NCBI RefSeq assembly: GCF_023715895.1
Contig: NZ_JAMBOO010000014.1
Span: 30,938-94,937 of the forward strand
Direction: 5' to 3'
DNA from: Domibacillus indicus
GTDB lineage: Bacteria; Bacillota; Bacilli; Bacillales; Domibacillaceae
Length of the DNA: 64,000 nt
Part shown: positions 1-7,770 of the stretch, piece after piece
Layout: each line of letters begins with the position of its first letter
How positions within the stretch are numbered: the first letter of the stretch is position 1
Translations under genes and position numbers: made by a program
Notes under the pieces: generated by a model
What the model saw: only the letters and a program-made list of their open reading frames with translations
What the model was told of the DNA's origin: nothing
Database searches by the model: none

Positions 1-681
1 TCTTATGAAGATCTCGGTTTTGTAAAAATTGATCATCACCGGCATAAACGACAGGGAGTTCCGGAGATCATTTTTGGGGAAGGAAAAACGGCTGAGCAGA
101 TTTTGGCGATTATCAAGTCGTTGAAGGGGCGCGGTCATGAAGTGCTTGCTACGCGTGTTTCCGAGGAAAAAGCAGCGTTTATTTTAAATGAACTGCCGGA
201 TCTATCGTATAACGAAATCGCTCAAACATTGTCTTTCGTAACGAAGAAGCCATCTGGAGAAGGTTTTATCGCTATTATATGTGCGGGTACGTCAGACCTG
301 CCAGTCGCAGAAGAAGCAGCGGTTACAGCGGAGACGCTCGGTGTACCGGTACGCCGTTTTTATGATGTGGGCGTGGCGGGGCTTCACCGGCTGCTTGATC
401 ATATTAGCGAGATACGCGAGGCAGCTGTTTCGGTCTGTGTGGCCGGCATGGAAGGTGCACTTCCAAGCGTGCTGGGCGGCCTTGTTGAAAATCCGATTAT
501 TGCTGTACCGACCAGCATTGGATATGGAGCTAACTTTAATGGATTATCTGCACTGCTGTCGATGCTAAATTCCTGTGCATCCGGAGTAAGTGTGGTAAAT
601 ATCGATAATGGTTTTGGAGCGGCTTACAACGCGGTGCTCATTCACCGTCTTGCATATAACAACAAAGGAGAAACAACATGA
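1..681 (+). CDS. larB: LarB, nickel-pincer cofactor biosynthesis (5' end cut off)
   Basis: LarB carboxylates nicotinic acid adenine dinucleotide and hydrolyses it to pyridinium-3,5-dicarboxylate mononucleotide, the first step towards the nickel-pincer nucleotide (NPN) of LarA-type racemases. The frame is open from base 1 with no start, so the 5' end lies outside the window; 226 residues are visible. It begins within the conserved N-terminal part (LGFVKIDHHRHKRQG, then PEIIFGEGKT). The C-terminal half is the PurE-like (AIR carboxylase) fold, with GTSDLPVAEEA near visible residue 96 and a glycine-rich VPTSIGYGANFNG stretch. Its stop overlaps the larC start by 4 bases (ATGA), implying translational coupling. 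larE is not in the window. Confidence 0.93.
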   Translation, partial: SYEDLGFVKIDHHRHKRQGVPEIIFGEGKTAEQILAIIKSLKGRGHEVLATRVSEEKAAFILNELPDLSYNEIAQTLSFVTKKPSGEGFIAIICAGTSDLPVAEEAAVTAETLGVPVRRFYDVGVAGLHRLLDHISEIREAAVSVCVAGMEGALPSVLGGLVENPIIAVPTSIGYGANFNGLSALLSMLNSCASGVSVVNIDNGFGAAYNAVLIHRLAYNNKGETT

Positions 682-1577
682 CAATATTATACTTTGACTG
701 TTTTTCAGGGATTAGCGGCGATATGGTTATTGGTGCTCTTTTAGATGCTGGCGCCGATTTTGCTCAAATGGAGGAAGAACTAAAAAAACTGAACATGGAA
801 GGTGAATATACACTTTCAAAAAAAACTGTAAACAAAAATGGCATTACCGCTGTTAAATTTGATGTAGAGCTGAATCAAGAAGAAAAGAATGGTTATCATG
901 ATCACGGCCACAGCCATAGCCATGCACATGACCATCATGATCACGGCCACAGCCATAGCCATAGCCATGTACATGACCATCATGATCACAGTCATAGCCA
1001 TAGCCATAGTCACTCACATGATGATCATGACCATGACCACAGCCATAGTCATTCGCATGACCATCACCACCGTGCGTATAAACAAATCGCTGAAATGATT
1101 GAAGCAGCCGGATTCAATAAAGCGGTTACAGATACAGCTCTGTCCATTTTTAAAAAGATCGGCGAAGCGGAGGGAAAGATTCATGGTCTGCCGCTTGAAC
1201 GTGTCCATTTTCATGAGGTGGGCGCTGTTGATTCCATCGTCGACATCGTTGGGACAGCCATTTTAATGGATCAGCTCGGCGTCACCAAGATTTATTGTTC
1301 TCCGATCCCGACTGGAAGCGGCCATATTCACATTGATCACGGAATATATCCGGTTCCCGCACCCGCAACACTGGAAATCTTAAGAGGTGTCCCTATTGCA
1401 CGGACAGCGGTTAAAGGCGAGCTTGTAACACCGACTGGTGCAGCAATTGCGGCTGTATTAGCTGACTCATTTGGCACAATGCCATCTATGACGGTTGAAA
1501 AAATCGGTTACGGCGCCGGCACGAAAACATTTAAAGACCGTCCAAATGTGTTGAGAGTAGTTATTGGAAAGGAATGA
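678..1577 (+). CDS. larC: LarC N-terminal part (LarC1), nickel insertion into the pincer cofactor
   Basis: LarC inserts nickel into the pincer nucleotide in a CTP-dependent reaction. This 299-residue ORF is the N-terminal part: it opens with MTILYFDCFSGISGDM and carries the conserved HFHEVGAVDSIVDI. Residues 74-131 are an extreme His/Asp/Ser stretch, probably nickel-binding, encoded by imperfect short DNA repeats (about 897-1072). The ORF ends with TGA at 1575-1577, right after RPNVLRVVIGKE, at the linker before the C-terminal domain. That domain follows in the SAME frame at 1584. In Lactobacillus plantarum larC1 and larC2 are joined by programmed frameshifting; here no shift could join them, only stop-codon readthrough or separate translation. 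Confidence 0.92.
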   Translation: MTILYFDCFSGISGDMVIGALLDAGADFAQMEEELKKLNMEGEYTLSKKTVNKNGITAVKFDVELNQEEKNGYHDHGHSHSHAHDHHDHGHSHSHSHVHDHHDHSHSHSHSHSHDDHDHDHSHSHSHDHHHRAYKQIAEMIEAAGFNKAVTDTALSIFKKIGEAEGKIHGLPLERVHFHEVGAVDSIVDIVGTAILMDQLGVTKIYCSPIPTGSGHIHIDHGIYPVPAPATLEILRGVPIARTAVKGELVTPTGAAIAAVLADSFGTMPSMTVEKIGYGAGTKTFKDRPNVLRVVIGKE

Positions 1578-1583
1578 ACAAGT

Positions 1584-2063
1584 ATGAACAGTCACCGTCC
1601 GCCGAATGAAGAGCATAAAGACAGCGGTATGATCAAAATGGAAGTTAACTTAGATGACATATCAGGAGAATGGCTTGGCTATGTTATGGATGTATTATTG
1701 GAAGCAGGCGCCAACGATGTATTTTACACACCGATTTACATGAAGAAAAACCGTCCTGGTGTGCTTCTTCAGGTTCTTTGTGCTGCCCAGGCGGCTCCCC
1801 AAATAGAAGCTATTTTATTTCGTGAAACAACGACTCTTGGCGTTCGTTATTATCCGCTTACTGTCCACCGTCTGGAAAGGCAGTTTATCCAGCTGGAAAC
1901 GAAATGGGGACTGGTTACAGTTAAATATGGCCTTATGGATGGGGACATTGTGCAGCGTGCTCCAGAGTATGAAGAGTGTAAAGCGATTGCTGTGAAATGG
2001 AATGTGCCATTAAAGGATGTGTATTTGGAAGTTTGGAAGCATTTAGAGAATAAACGGACCTGA
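1584..2063 (+). CDS. larC: LarC C-terminal part (LarC2)
   Basis: This 159-residue ORF is the C-terminal domain of LarC (IKMEVNLDDISGEWLGYV, YTPIYMKKNRPGVLLQVLC, IFRETTTLGVRYYP), the part carrying nucleotide- and nickel-binding functions in known LarC. It starts two codons after the TGA that ends the N-terminal ORF and is in the same frame. An own start is plausible: GGAAAGGA at 1566-1573 lies about 10 bases before ATG 1584. Alternatively the TGA is read through to give a full-length protein of about 460 residues. The boundary lies in the non-conserved linker, so separate polypeptides could assemble. A sequencing error or pseudogene cannot be excluded, but both halves look intact. Confidence 0.88.
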   Translation: MNSHRPPNEEHKDSGMIKMEVNLDDISGEWLGYVMDVLLEAGANDVFYTPIYMKKNRPGVLLQVLCAAQAAPQIEAILFRETTTLGVRYYPLTVHRLERQFIQLETKWGLVTVKYGLMDGDIVQRAPEYEECKAIAVKWNVPLKDVYLEVWKHLENKRT

Positions 2064-2194
2064 ATATCCTTGTTTTCAAAGAAGAGAATGATCAATCGCA
2101 AGCAAAGAAGAGAAGTCATGACTGGAATTTAAGATAAATATATTCCTTCATGATTAAACAGAAAAACAAGTTGTCAAAATAGTTTAAAAATATG

Positions 2195-2224
2195 TTGACA
2201 CCCACTAAATGAGGTAGTTATAAT
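2195..2224 (+). promoter_or_regulatory. Sigma-A-type promoter of the TRAP/sugar-acid operon
   Basis: TTGACA (2195-2200) and TATAAT (2219-2224) are separated by 18 bases: a near-consensus vegetative promoter about 235 bases before the first dctP. The leader that follows holds a cre-like site and two inverted repeats: TATAAAAC-N3-GTTCTATA at 2242-2260 and the 23-bp palindrome at 2383-2405. No gene lies between 2064 and 2457, and I saw no clear terminator for larC in 2064-2190. Confidence 0.7.
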
Positions 2225-2313
2225 CAGCTTAGGTTATAAATTATAAAACATTGTTCTATAATGTAAAACAAACTTGAAGTTGTTTTCTTTCAAGTTATTT
2301 TTTACAGTCCCTA

Positions 2314-2327
2314 TGTAAGCGCTTCAA
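2314..2327 (+). promoter_or_regulatory. cre-like site (CcpA) downstream of the operon promoter
   Basis: TGTAAGCGCTTCAA matches the Bacillus cre consensus TGWAARCGYTWNCW at 13 of 14 positions. It lies about 85 bases downstream of the inferred transcription start, where CcpA could act as a roadblock. A weaker relative, AGTAAGCGCTTTAA (3474-3487), sits at the dctP-dctQ junction. Binding is inferred from the match only. Confidence 0.6.
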
Positions 2328-2382
2328 ATTTAGTTGGCAGGAAAGGAATAAGCAGAAAACTTTTCTCATCAAATATGAGAAC

Positions 2383-2405
2383 GTAGTTTTATATTATAAA
2401 ACTAC
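2383..2405. promoter_or_regulatory. Perfect 11-1-11 palindrome in the dctP leader
   Basis: GTAGTTTTATA, one central T, then the exact inverted copy TATAAAACTAC, ending 52 bases before the dctP ATG. It shares TATAAAAC half-sites with the repeat at 2242-2260. A regulator binding site is likely, and the IclR-type protein encoded in the operon (10036-10803) is the natural candidate. An mRNA hairpin is possible, but no T-run follows. Confidence 0.5.
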
Positions 2406-2457
2406 TTGCAGCGAGAGGTTCCATTAATAAAAAATAAGCCAATTCAGGGAGGACAAA

Positions 2458-3474
2458 ATGAAAAAAACGTTTCTTGGTGTGCTAGCTGCTTCTGTGACGA
2501 GTGCAATGATTCTTGCTGGATGTAACGGTTCCGAAGAAGCTGCTTCAGGAGGGGGGCAGACAAAAACGATTAAAGTGGCTAACTACTTTGCAGAAGACCA
2601 TCCACAAAATATCGCATTAAAAGAAAAATTTAAAACGATGGTAGAAGAAGAGAGTGGAGGTCAATTAAAAGTTCAGATTTACGCAAACAGTACGCTAGGA
2701 GCTGAAAAAGAATTTTATGATGGTGTCCGAAACGGAACAATCGAAATGGGCATTCCAGGCTTAATTATGCAGGCAGATATTCCAAAGATGGGTGTTCCTG
2801 AATGGCCGTTCCTATTTAGGGACTTCGAGCATGTAAAGAATGTATTAAATGGTCCGATCGGTGAAGAAATAACCGCTGATTTAGAACCGAAACATGGAGT
2901 TACTCCACTTGCTTGGAGTGCAAATGGATTTAGAATGTTCTCAAGCAACCGCACGATCGAAAGCATGGAAGATTTTGACGGCCTCCGTCTCAGAATGCCG
3001 AACATTCCAAACTATATTAAATTAGGTGAATCGCTTGGGGCAAACGTAAGTCCATTACCTATTTCTGAAGTATTTACAGCGCTTGAACAAAAGGTAGTGG
3101 ATGCTCAGGACAATCCAATCGCTACGTTGAGAAATTCAGCATACTACGAAGTTCAAACAGATGTACTGGAATCGAAGCATATGTTCAGTCCAAATATTTA
3201 TATCATTAACACCAAGTTCTTTAATGGATTAACAAAAGAACAGCAGGATATTATTCAAAATGCTGCCAAAGAAGCTGCTGAATATGAGTTTGACTTGCTG
3301 GAAAAAAGCTATGAAGAAGATAAAAACTTCCTTGAGGAAAATGGCATAAAATTCACAACACCAGATGAAAAGTTTGCAAAAGAAATGGAAGAAGCAGCGA
3401 AGCCTGTATACGATGATGCTTTCAAAGAAAATGAGTGGGCAGAAGAGCTGGTTGAAAAAATTAAAGCAGAATAA
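2458..3474 (+). CDS. dctP: TRAP transporter solute-binding lipoprotein (DctP family), first copy
   Basis: DctP proteins capture organic or sugar acids outside the membrane and pass them to the DctQM permease. The 338-residue protein starts with a lipoprotein signal peptide (lipobox LAGC, Cys at about 22), then the DctP fold with TIKVANYFAEDHPQN and the specificity region LRMPNIPNYIKLGESLGA, which holds the arginine that usually binds the substrate carboxylate. EVFTALEQKVVDAQDNP is a family hallmark. A good ribosome site (GGGAGGA) precedes ATG 2458. It is the first gene of the operon, and its neighbours suggest an aldonate or uronate ligand. A second DctP follows at 5421. Confidence 0.93.
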   Translation: MKKTFLGVLAASVTSAMILAGCNGSEEAASGGGQTKTIKVANYFAEDHPQNIALKEKFKTMVEEESGGQLKVQIYANSTLGAEKEFYDGVRNGTIEMGIPGLIMQADIPKMGVPEWPFLFRDFEHVKNVLNGPIGEEITADLEPKHGVTPLAWSANGFRMFSSNRTIESMEDFDGLRLRMPNIPNYIKLGESLGANVSPLPISEVFTALEQKVVDAQDNPIATLRNSAYYEVQTDVLESKHMFSPNIYIINTKFFNGLTKEQQDIIQNAAKEAAEYEFDLLEKSYEEDKNFLEENGIKFTTPDEKFAKEMEEAAKPVYDDAFKENEWAEELVEKIKAE

Positions 3475-3508
3475 GTAAGCGCTTTAATAAGGAGAGTGAA
3501 GAAATAAG

Positions 3509-4084
3509 ATGAATAAACTATCGAGATATCTAGAAAACACTTTGAACATTGTCATGGCTGTTTCATTAGCAGTTATGGTCGTTCTCGTATTCGGCAACGT
3601 AGTTCTTCGCTACCTTTTCAATTCAGGTATTACCTGGTCAGAAGAAATGTCACGCTACCTTTTTATTTGGCTGACATTTCTCGGTGCCATTGGCGCTTTT
3701 AAAAACAAAGAACACTTAGGTGTGGACATGCTGATTAAGCGGCTTCCTACTAAGATGAAAAAAGTCGTCATCGTGATCAGTGATTTACTGATATTACTCG
3801 TCCTTTACCTTGTCCTTGACGGCAGCTGGAAGATGACGATGATTAACATTGACAGCAAGGCGCCAGCTACAGGCCTGCCGCTGGCTTTTGTATATGGGAC
3901 AGGCATTTTAGTCAGTATTTCTATGGGAATCATGACCATTTATAACTTGTATCAAGTGGTGTTTAACAAAATCAAAGATGAGGATTTAGTTAAGATTAGT
4001 GATTCAGAAGAATTGATTGCCCTTCACGAAGAGGAATTTGTGACAGACGACATCATGATAAGCAAGGAGGAGAAAAAGGCATGA
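3509..4084 (+). CDS. dctQ: TRAP transporter small permease subunit
   Basis: DctQ is the small four-helix membrane subunit that pairs with DctM. The 191-residue protein has hydrophobic segments near residues 12-35, 48-65, 85-105 and 130-150 and the family signature around SEEMSRYLFIWLTFLGA. The acidic C-terminal tail (SDSEELIALHEEEF) is longer than usual and probably cytoplasmic. Its stop overlaps the dctM start (ATGA at 4081-4084). A ribosome site (AAGGAGAG) precedes ATG 3509. Confidence 0.93.
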   Translation: MNKLSRYLENTLNIVMAVSLAVMVVLVFGNVVLRYLFNSGITWSEEMSRYLFIWLTFLGAIGAFKNKEHLGVDMLIKRLPTKMKKVVIVISDLLILLVLYLVLDGSWKMTMINIDSKAPATGLPLAFVYGTGILVSISMGIMTIYNLYQVVFNKIKDEDLVKISDSEELIALHEEEFVTDDIMISKEEKKA

Positions 4085-5358
4085 TCGGTGTATTTGTCGG
4101 ATCTTTACTCGGTGCAATGGCATTAGGAATGCCGATTGCCTTTGCCTTGCTTGTAAGCAGCGTTATCTTAATGTACGCCCTTGGTATTTTTGACAGCCAG
4201 ATTATCGCGCAGAACCTCATCAGCGGCGCAGATAACTTTCCTCTGATGGCGATTCCGTTCTTTATGCTGGCGGGAGAGTTAATGAATCAAGGAGGACTGT
4301 CGCGGCGGATCGTTGAAATGGCGATGACGCTGGTTGGCCATATTCGCGGAGGCCTTGGCTATGTAGCTATCATTGCGGCTTTATTATTTGCGAGTATCTC
4401 TGGTTCAGCTGTAGCCGATACAGCAGCTCTTGGTGCCGTCTTAATTCCGATTATGGCTAAAGCCGGCTATAACGTAAATCGTTCGAGCGGACTCATTGCT
4501 ACAGGGGGAATTATTGCCCCGGTCCTGCCGCCAAGTATTGGTTTTATCATTTTCGGTGTGGCAAGTGGTGTATCTATTACCCAGCTGTTTATGGCGGGAA
4601 TTGTGCCCGGCCTATTAATGGCTCTCGGCCTGGTGGTTACATGGGCGGTTGTGGCCCGCAAGGATAAGGTAGAAGTGCAGCCCCGCGCATCCGCCAAGGA
4701 GATGCTTGCTGCTGTTCGCCACGGAATCTGGGCTTTATTCCTTCCGGTTATTATTATTGCAGGATTGAAATTCGGAATTTTTACACCGACGGAAGCGGCG
4801 GTTGTAGCCGCTGTATACGCACTATTTGTCGGTCTTGTTGTATACCGTGAATTGAAAGTGAAAGACTTATTCAACGTATTTGTTCATGCAGGCAAGATGA
4901 CCAGTGTCGTCATGTTTCTTGTGGCAGCCGCACTCGTTTCCTCCTGGCTGATCACGGTGGCTAACCTGCCTGGCGCAGTCATTGGAATGTTAGAGCCGTT
5001 CCTGGACAAACCGCTCCTTCTGCTCATTATGATTAACCTGCTGGTGATCGTAGTTGGAACCGCCATGGATATGACGCCGACGATTCTAATTTTAACCCCT
5101 GTTTTAATGCCGATTATTGACGCAGCGGGCATTGATCCTGTTTACTTCGGTGTCCTGTTTATTTTAAATAACGCGATCGGACTGCTTACGCCGCCAGTTG
5201 GAACGGTCTTAAATGTCATGTGCGGAATAAGTAAAATTAGTTTAGAAGATTTGATGAAAGGCATCTGGCCTTTCCTGCTTGTAGAAGTCATTATCTTAAT
5301 TTTGTTAATTCTGTTCCCTTCATTAGTATTAGTCCCTCTTGAATGGTTTACATCTTAA
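4081..5358 (+). CDS. dctM: TRAP transporter large permease subunit
   Basis: DctM is the ion-coupled translocation subunit that moves the substrate with sodium or protons. The 425-residue length fits the family, and there are about twelve hydrophobic segments. Family motifs include PLMAIPFFMLAGELM, the SGSAVADTAALGAVLIP loop and GGIIAPVLPPSIGF in the first half, and the related NNAIGLLTPPVGTVLNV in the second. It overlaps dctQ by four bases and is followed 62 bases later by a second binding-protein gene. Confidence 0.95.
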   Translation: MIGVFVGSLLGAMALGMPIAFALLVSSVILMYALGIFDSQIIAQNLISGADNFPLMAIPFFMLAGELMNQGGLSRRIVEMAMTLVGHIRGGLGYVAIIAALLFASISGSAVADTAALGAVLIPIMAKAGYNVNRSSGLIATGGIIAPVLPPSIGFIIFGVASGVSITQLFMAGIVPGLLMALGLVVTWAVVARKDKVEVQPRASAKEMLAAVRHGIWALFLPVIIIAGLKFGIFTPTEAAVVAAVYALFVGLVVYRELKVKDLFNVFVHAGKMTSVVMFLVAAALVSSWLITVANLPGAVIGMLEPFLDKPLLLLIMINLLVIVVGTAMDMTPTILILTPVLMPIIDAAGIDPVYFGVLFILNNAIGLLTPPVGTVLNVMCGISKISLEDLMKGIWPFLLVEVIILILLILFPSLVLVPLEWFTS

Positions 5359-5420
5359 GAGGAAGAAAACAATAATTAGGCTTAAATACACTTATTAACA
5401 ATAGTTTAGGAGGAATGAGG

Positions 5421-6476
5421 ATGAATACTTGGCTGAAACGTTTGGCTGCTGGCGTTGTACTGCCGGGAGTTTTACTACTCGGAGCCTGTAGCGATGGTGG
5501 AGGGAATGCCACCAAAACTGGAAGCGCTTCAACGGAAGGCATTCAGGAAAGAACGATTAAAGCAGGAATTGGAAACAGTGAAAAACACCCCCAGGGACAG
5601 GGAATGGTCAAGTTCAAAGAACTGGTTGAAGAAAACAGCGGCGGAAAAATGAAGGTTCAAAACTTTTTTGATGCTACGCTCGGTGATGACCAAAAAATGA
5701 CGGAAGCACTTCAGGCCGGCATGCAGGAGGTAACGGTGCCATCCACTTCACCGCTTGTCGGAACGATCAAGGAATTTGGGATTTATGACTTCCCATTTGT
5801 TTTTAACAGTGAAGAAGAAGCGTATGCAGTTCTTGACGGTGCAGTCGGCCAAAAGCTTTTAGATAAATTGCCGGAGCATGATCTGGTTGGTCTTGGTTAC
5901 TGGGAAAACGGCTTCCGGAATTTAACAAACAGTAAACACCCAGTGGAAACAGCTGCTGATTTTAAAGGCCTCAAAATTCGCACCATGCAAAATGAAGTGC
6001 ATTTAGATGCTTTTTCAAAATTAGGAGCGAATCCATCGCCGATGGCTTTCTCTGAAGTGTTTACCGCGCTGGAAACAGGCACTGTAGACGGCCAGGAAAA
6101 TCCGCTCGCAACCATCCAAACACAAAAATATTATGAAGTACAAGACTATTTGAGCATTACAAAACACGTTTACACACCGTTTGTTTTCCTTGTCAGTAAA
6201 AAGTTCTGGGATGGCTTGTCGGAAGAAGAACAAAAGATTATGAGCGAAGCAGCACAAGAAGCGGGCAAGTATCAGCGTGAATTGAATCAAAAAGAAAATG
6301 AAAAAGCACTAAAAACTTTAAAAGAAGAAGGAATGAAAATCAACGAGGTAACACCAGAGGAAATGGAAAAAATGAAAGAAATCATTCAGCCGGTAACAGA
6401 CGAATATGCCCAAAAGTTTGGTGCTGATCTTGTAGAAGAAATGATGGCCGAAGTTGAAAAAGTGCGCGGCAATTAA
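5421..6476 (+). CDS. dctP: TRAP transporter solute-binding lipoprotein (DctP family), second copy
   Basis: This is a second, clearly diverged DctP-type lipoprotein (lipobox LLGAC; 351 residues). It keeps FRNLTNSKHPVETAADFKGL, LKIRTMQNEVHLDAFSKLGA and SEVFTALETGTVDGQENPL. AGGAGG at 5408-5413 is one base before ATG 5415 but seven before ATG 5421, so 5421 is taken as the start. No second DctQM exists nearby, so both proteins probably serve the single permease and widen its substrate range. Gene order is dctP-dctQ-dctM-dctP-larA. Confidence 0.92.
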   Translation: MNTWLKRLAAGVVLPGVLLLGACSDGGGNATKTGSASTEGIQERTIKAGIGNSEKHPQGQGMVKFKELVEENSGGKMKVQNFFDATLGDDQKMTEALQAGMQEVTVPSTSPLVGTIKEFGIYDFPFVFNSEEEAYAVLDGAVGQKLLDKLPEHDLVGLGYWENGFRNLTNSKHPVETAADFKGLKIRTMQNEVHLDAFSKLGANPSPMAFSEVFTALETGTVDGQENPLATIQTQKYYEVQDYLSITKHVYTPFVFLVSKKFWDGLSEEEQKIMSEAAQEAGKYQRELNQKENEKALKTLKEEGMKINEVTPEEMEKMKEIIQPVTDEYAQKFGADLVEEMMAEVEKVRGN

Positions 6477-6504
6477 TCCAGCGCTTCAGTAAGGAGATCA
6501 AATA

Positions 6505-7752
6505 ATGGATATTATTGCAGAGCTTTTACGAGACATCCAATTACCAAAAATGGTGAAAGTAAAACAGAAATTTCATGCACCTGAACTCGCTGATACAGCG
6601 GGTGAGGTGCATGAAGCCATAAAGAAAGCGGATGTTTTATCAAGGATTTCAAAAGGAGATCGTGTAGCCATTGCTGTAGGCAGCAGAGGGGTCGCGGATC
6701 TTCCTATACTCGTCAGAGAAACGGCAGCGGCTGTAAAAAAAGCAGGCGGGGAGCCATTTATCGTACCGGCAATGGGAAGCCATGGGGGAGCCACAGCGGA
6801 AGGACAAATTGATGTGCTGCTTCAGCTGGGGGTTACGGAAGAAGCGGTTGGGGCACCGATACATTCTTCAATGGAAGTAGAAAAACTCGGCGAATTGCCG
6901 AACGGGCTTCCTGTTTATATGGACAAGCTTGCTTTTGAAGCAGACAAGATTATCGTGATCAACAGGATCAAGCCACATACGGCTTTTCGCGGGCCTGTGG
7001 AAAGCGGCTTAATGAAAATGATCACCATCGGTCTCGGCAAACAAAAAGGAGCCGAAGCTGCACATGCATACAGCTTTAAATACATGGCTGAACATGTTCC
7101 GGAAATGGCGAAAATCTCTTTGGCGAAAGCACCGATCATTTTCGGTTTAGCCACACTGGAAAATGCTTACGACAGGCCGGCCAAAATGGTCGCAGTACCA
7201 GCAGAAGATTTGGAAAAAGCAGAGCCGGATTTGCTGCTGGAAGCCAAATCCCTTATGCCAAAAATTCACTTCGATAAGTTTGATGTGCTCATAGTAAATG
7301 AGCTTGGCAAAGACATTTCAGGTGACGGAATGGATCCGAATATTACGGGCAATTTTGCCACGCCGTATGCATCAGGCGGACCCGATATAGCGCGGACTGT
7401 CGTTCTCGGATTGACGGAGAAAACGCATGGCAATGCCAATGGCATCGGGATGGCCCATATGACAACGAAAGAAGTCGTTGACCAAATTGCTTGGGAAAAA
7501 GGGTATGCCAATGCTCTTACCAGCACTGTTATTGAAGTAATTAAGCTGCCGATGGTGTTAGCAACGAAAGAGCTGGCGGTGAAAGCAGCGATCAAAACCT
7601 GCAATGCCTTTGATTTATCGAAAGTGCGGCTTGTCCGGATTCAAAATACGTTAGAAATCGGTGAAATATGGATTTCAGAAAGCATGATTGAGGAAGCGGA
7701 ACAAAACCCAAATCTAGAAATCATTTCATCGTTAGAGCCGCTTTCACTTTAA
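6505..7752 (+). CDS. larA: LarA-family nickel-dependent 2-hydroxyacid racemase/epimerase
   Basis: LarA-type enzymes use the nickel-pincer cofactor to invert the alpha-carbon of 2-hydroxyacids; the superfamily includes lactate and malate racemases and a gluconate 2-epimerase. The 415-residue protein has the DUF2088 N-terminal domain. Candidate cofactor residues are His93 in GSHGGATAEG, Lys156/His158 in NRIKPHTAFRGP, Lys179 in GLGKQKGAEAAH and His187. Because it sits between a TRAP transporter and sugar-acid dehydratases, its substrate is more likely an aldonate than lactate (inference). The cofactor genes larB and larC lie 4.4 kb upstream. AAGGAGAT precedes the start. The larA symbol marks the family, not proven lactate racemase activity. 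Confidence 0.85.
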   Translation: MDIIAELLRDIQLPKMVKVKQKFHAPELADTAGEVHEAIKKADVLSRISKGDRVAIAVGSRGVADLPILVRETAAAVKKAGGEPFIVPAMGSHGGATAEGQIDVLLQLGVTEEAVGAPIHSSMEVEKLGELPNGLPVYMDKLAFEADKIIVINRIKPHTAFRGPVESGLMKMITIGLGKQKGAEAAHAYSFKYMAEHVPEMAKISLAKAPIIFGLATLENAYDRPAKMVAVPAEDLEKAEPDLLLEAKSLMPKIHFDKFDVLIVNELGKDISGDGMDPNITGNFATPYASGGPDIARTVVLGLTEKTHGNANGIGMAHMTTKEVVDQIAWEKGYANALTSTVIEVIKLPMVLATKELAVKAAIKTCNAFDLSKVRLVRIQNTLEIGEIWISESMIEEAEQNPNLEIISSLEPLSL

Positions 7753-7770
7753 AAAAGGAGGAGCACGCGT

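Noticed and set aside
897..1072. Short repeats resembling a CRISPR-like array
   Set aside because: The repeats are in-frame His/Ser codons without spacers; they are explained by the LarC protein sequence.
816..1214. Open frames on both strands across the histidine-rich part of larC
   Set aside because: They consist of low-complexity Met/Thr/Ile or Val/Met runs produced by the CAT/GAC repeats read in other frames, with no ribosome sites.
1560..1600. Programmed ribosomal frameshift joining larC1 and larC2
   Set aside because: Both halves are in the same frame, so a frameshift would destroy rather than restore the fusion.
2225..2457. Riboswitch in the long dctP leader
   Set aside because: No known aptamer consensus was recognised; the structure present is better explained as operators and a cre-like site.
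4467..5132. Long - strand ORFs inside dctM
   Set aside because: Shadow frames of a strongly conserved membrane protein; Thr/Ala-rich and lacking initiation signals.
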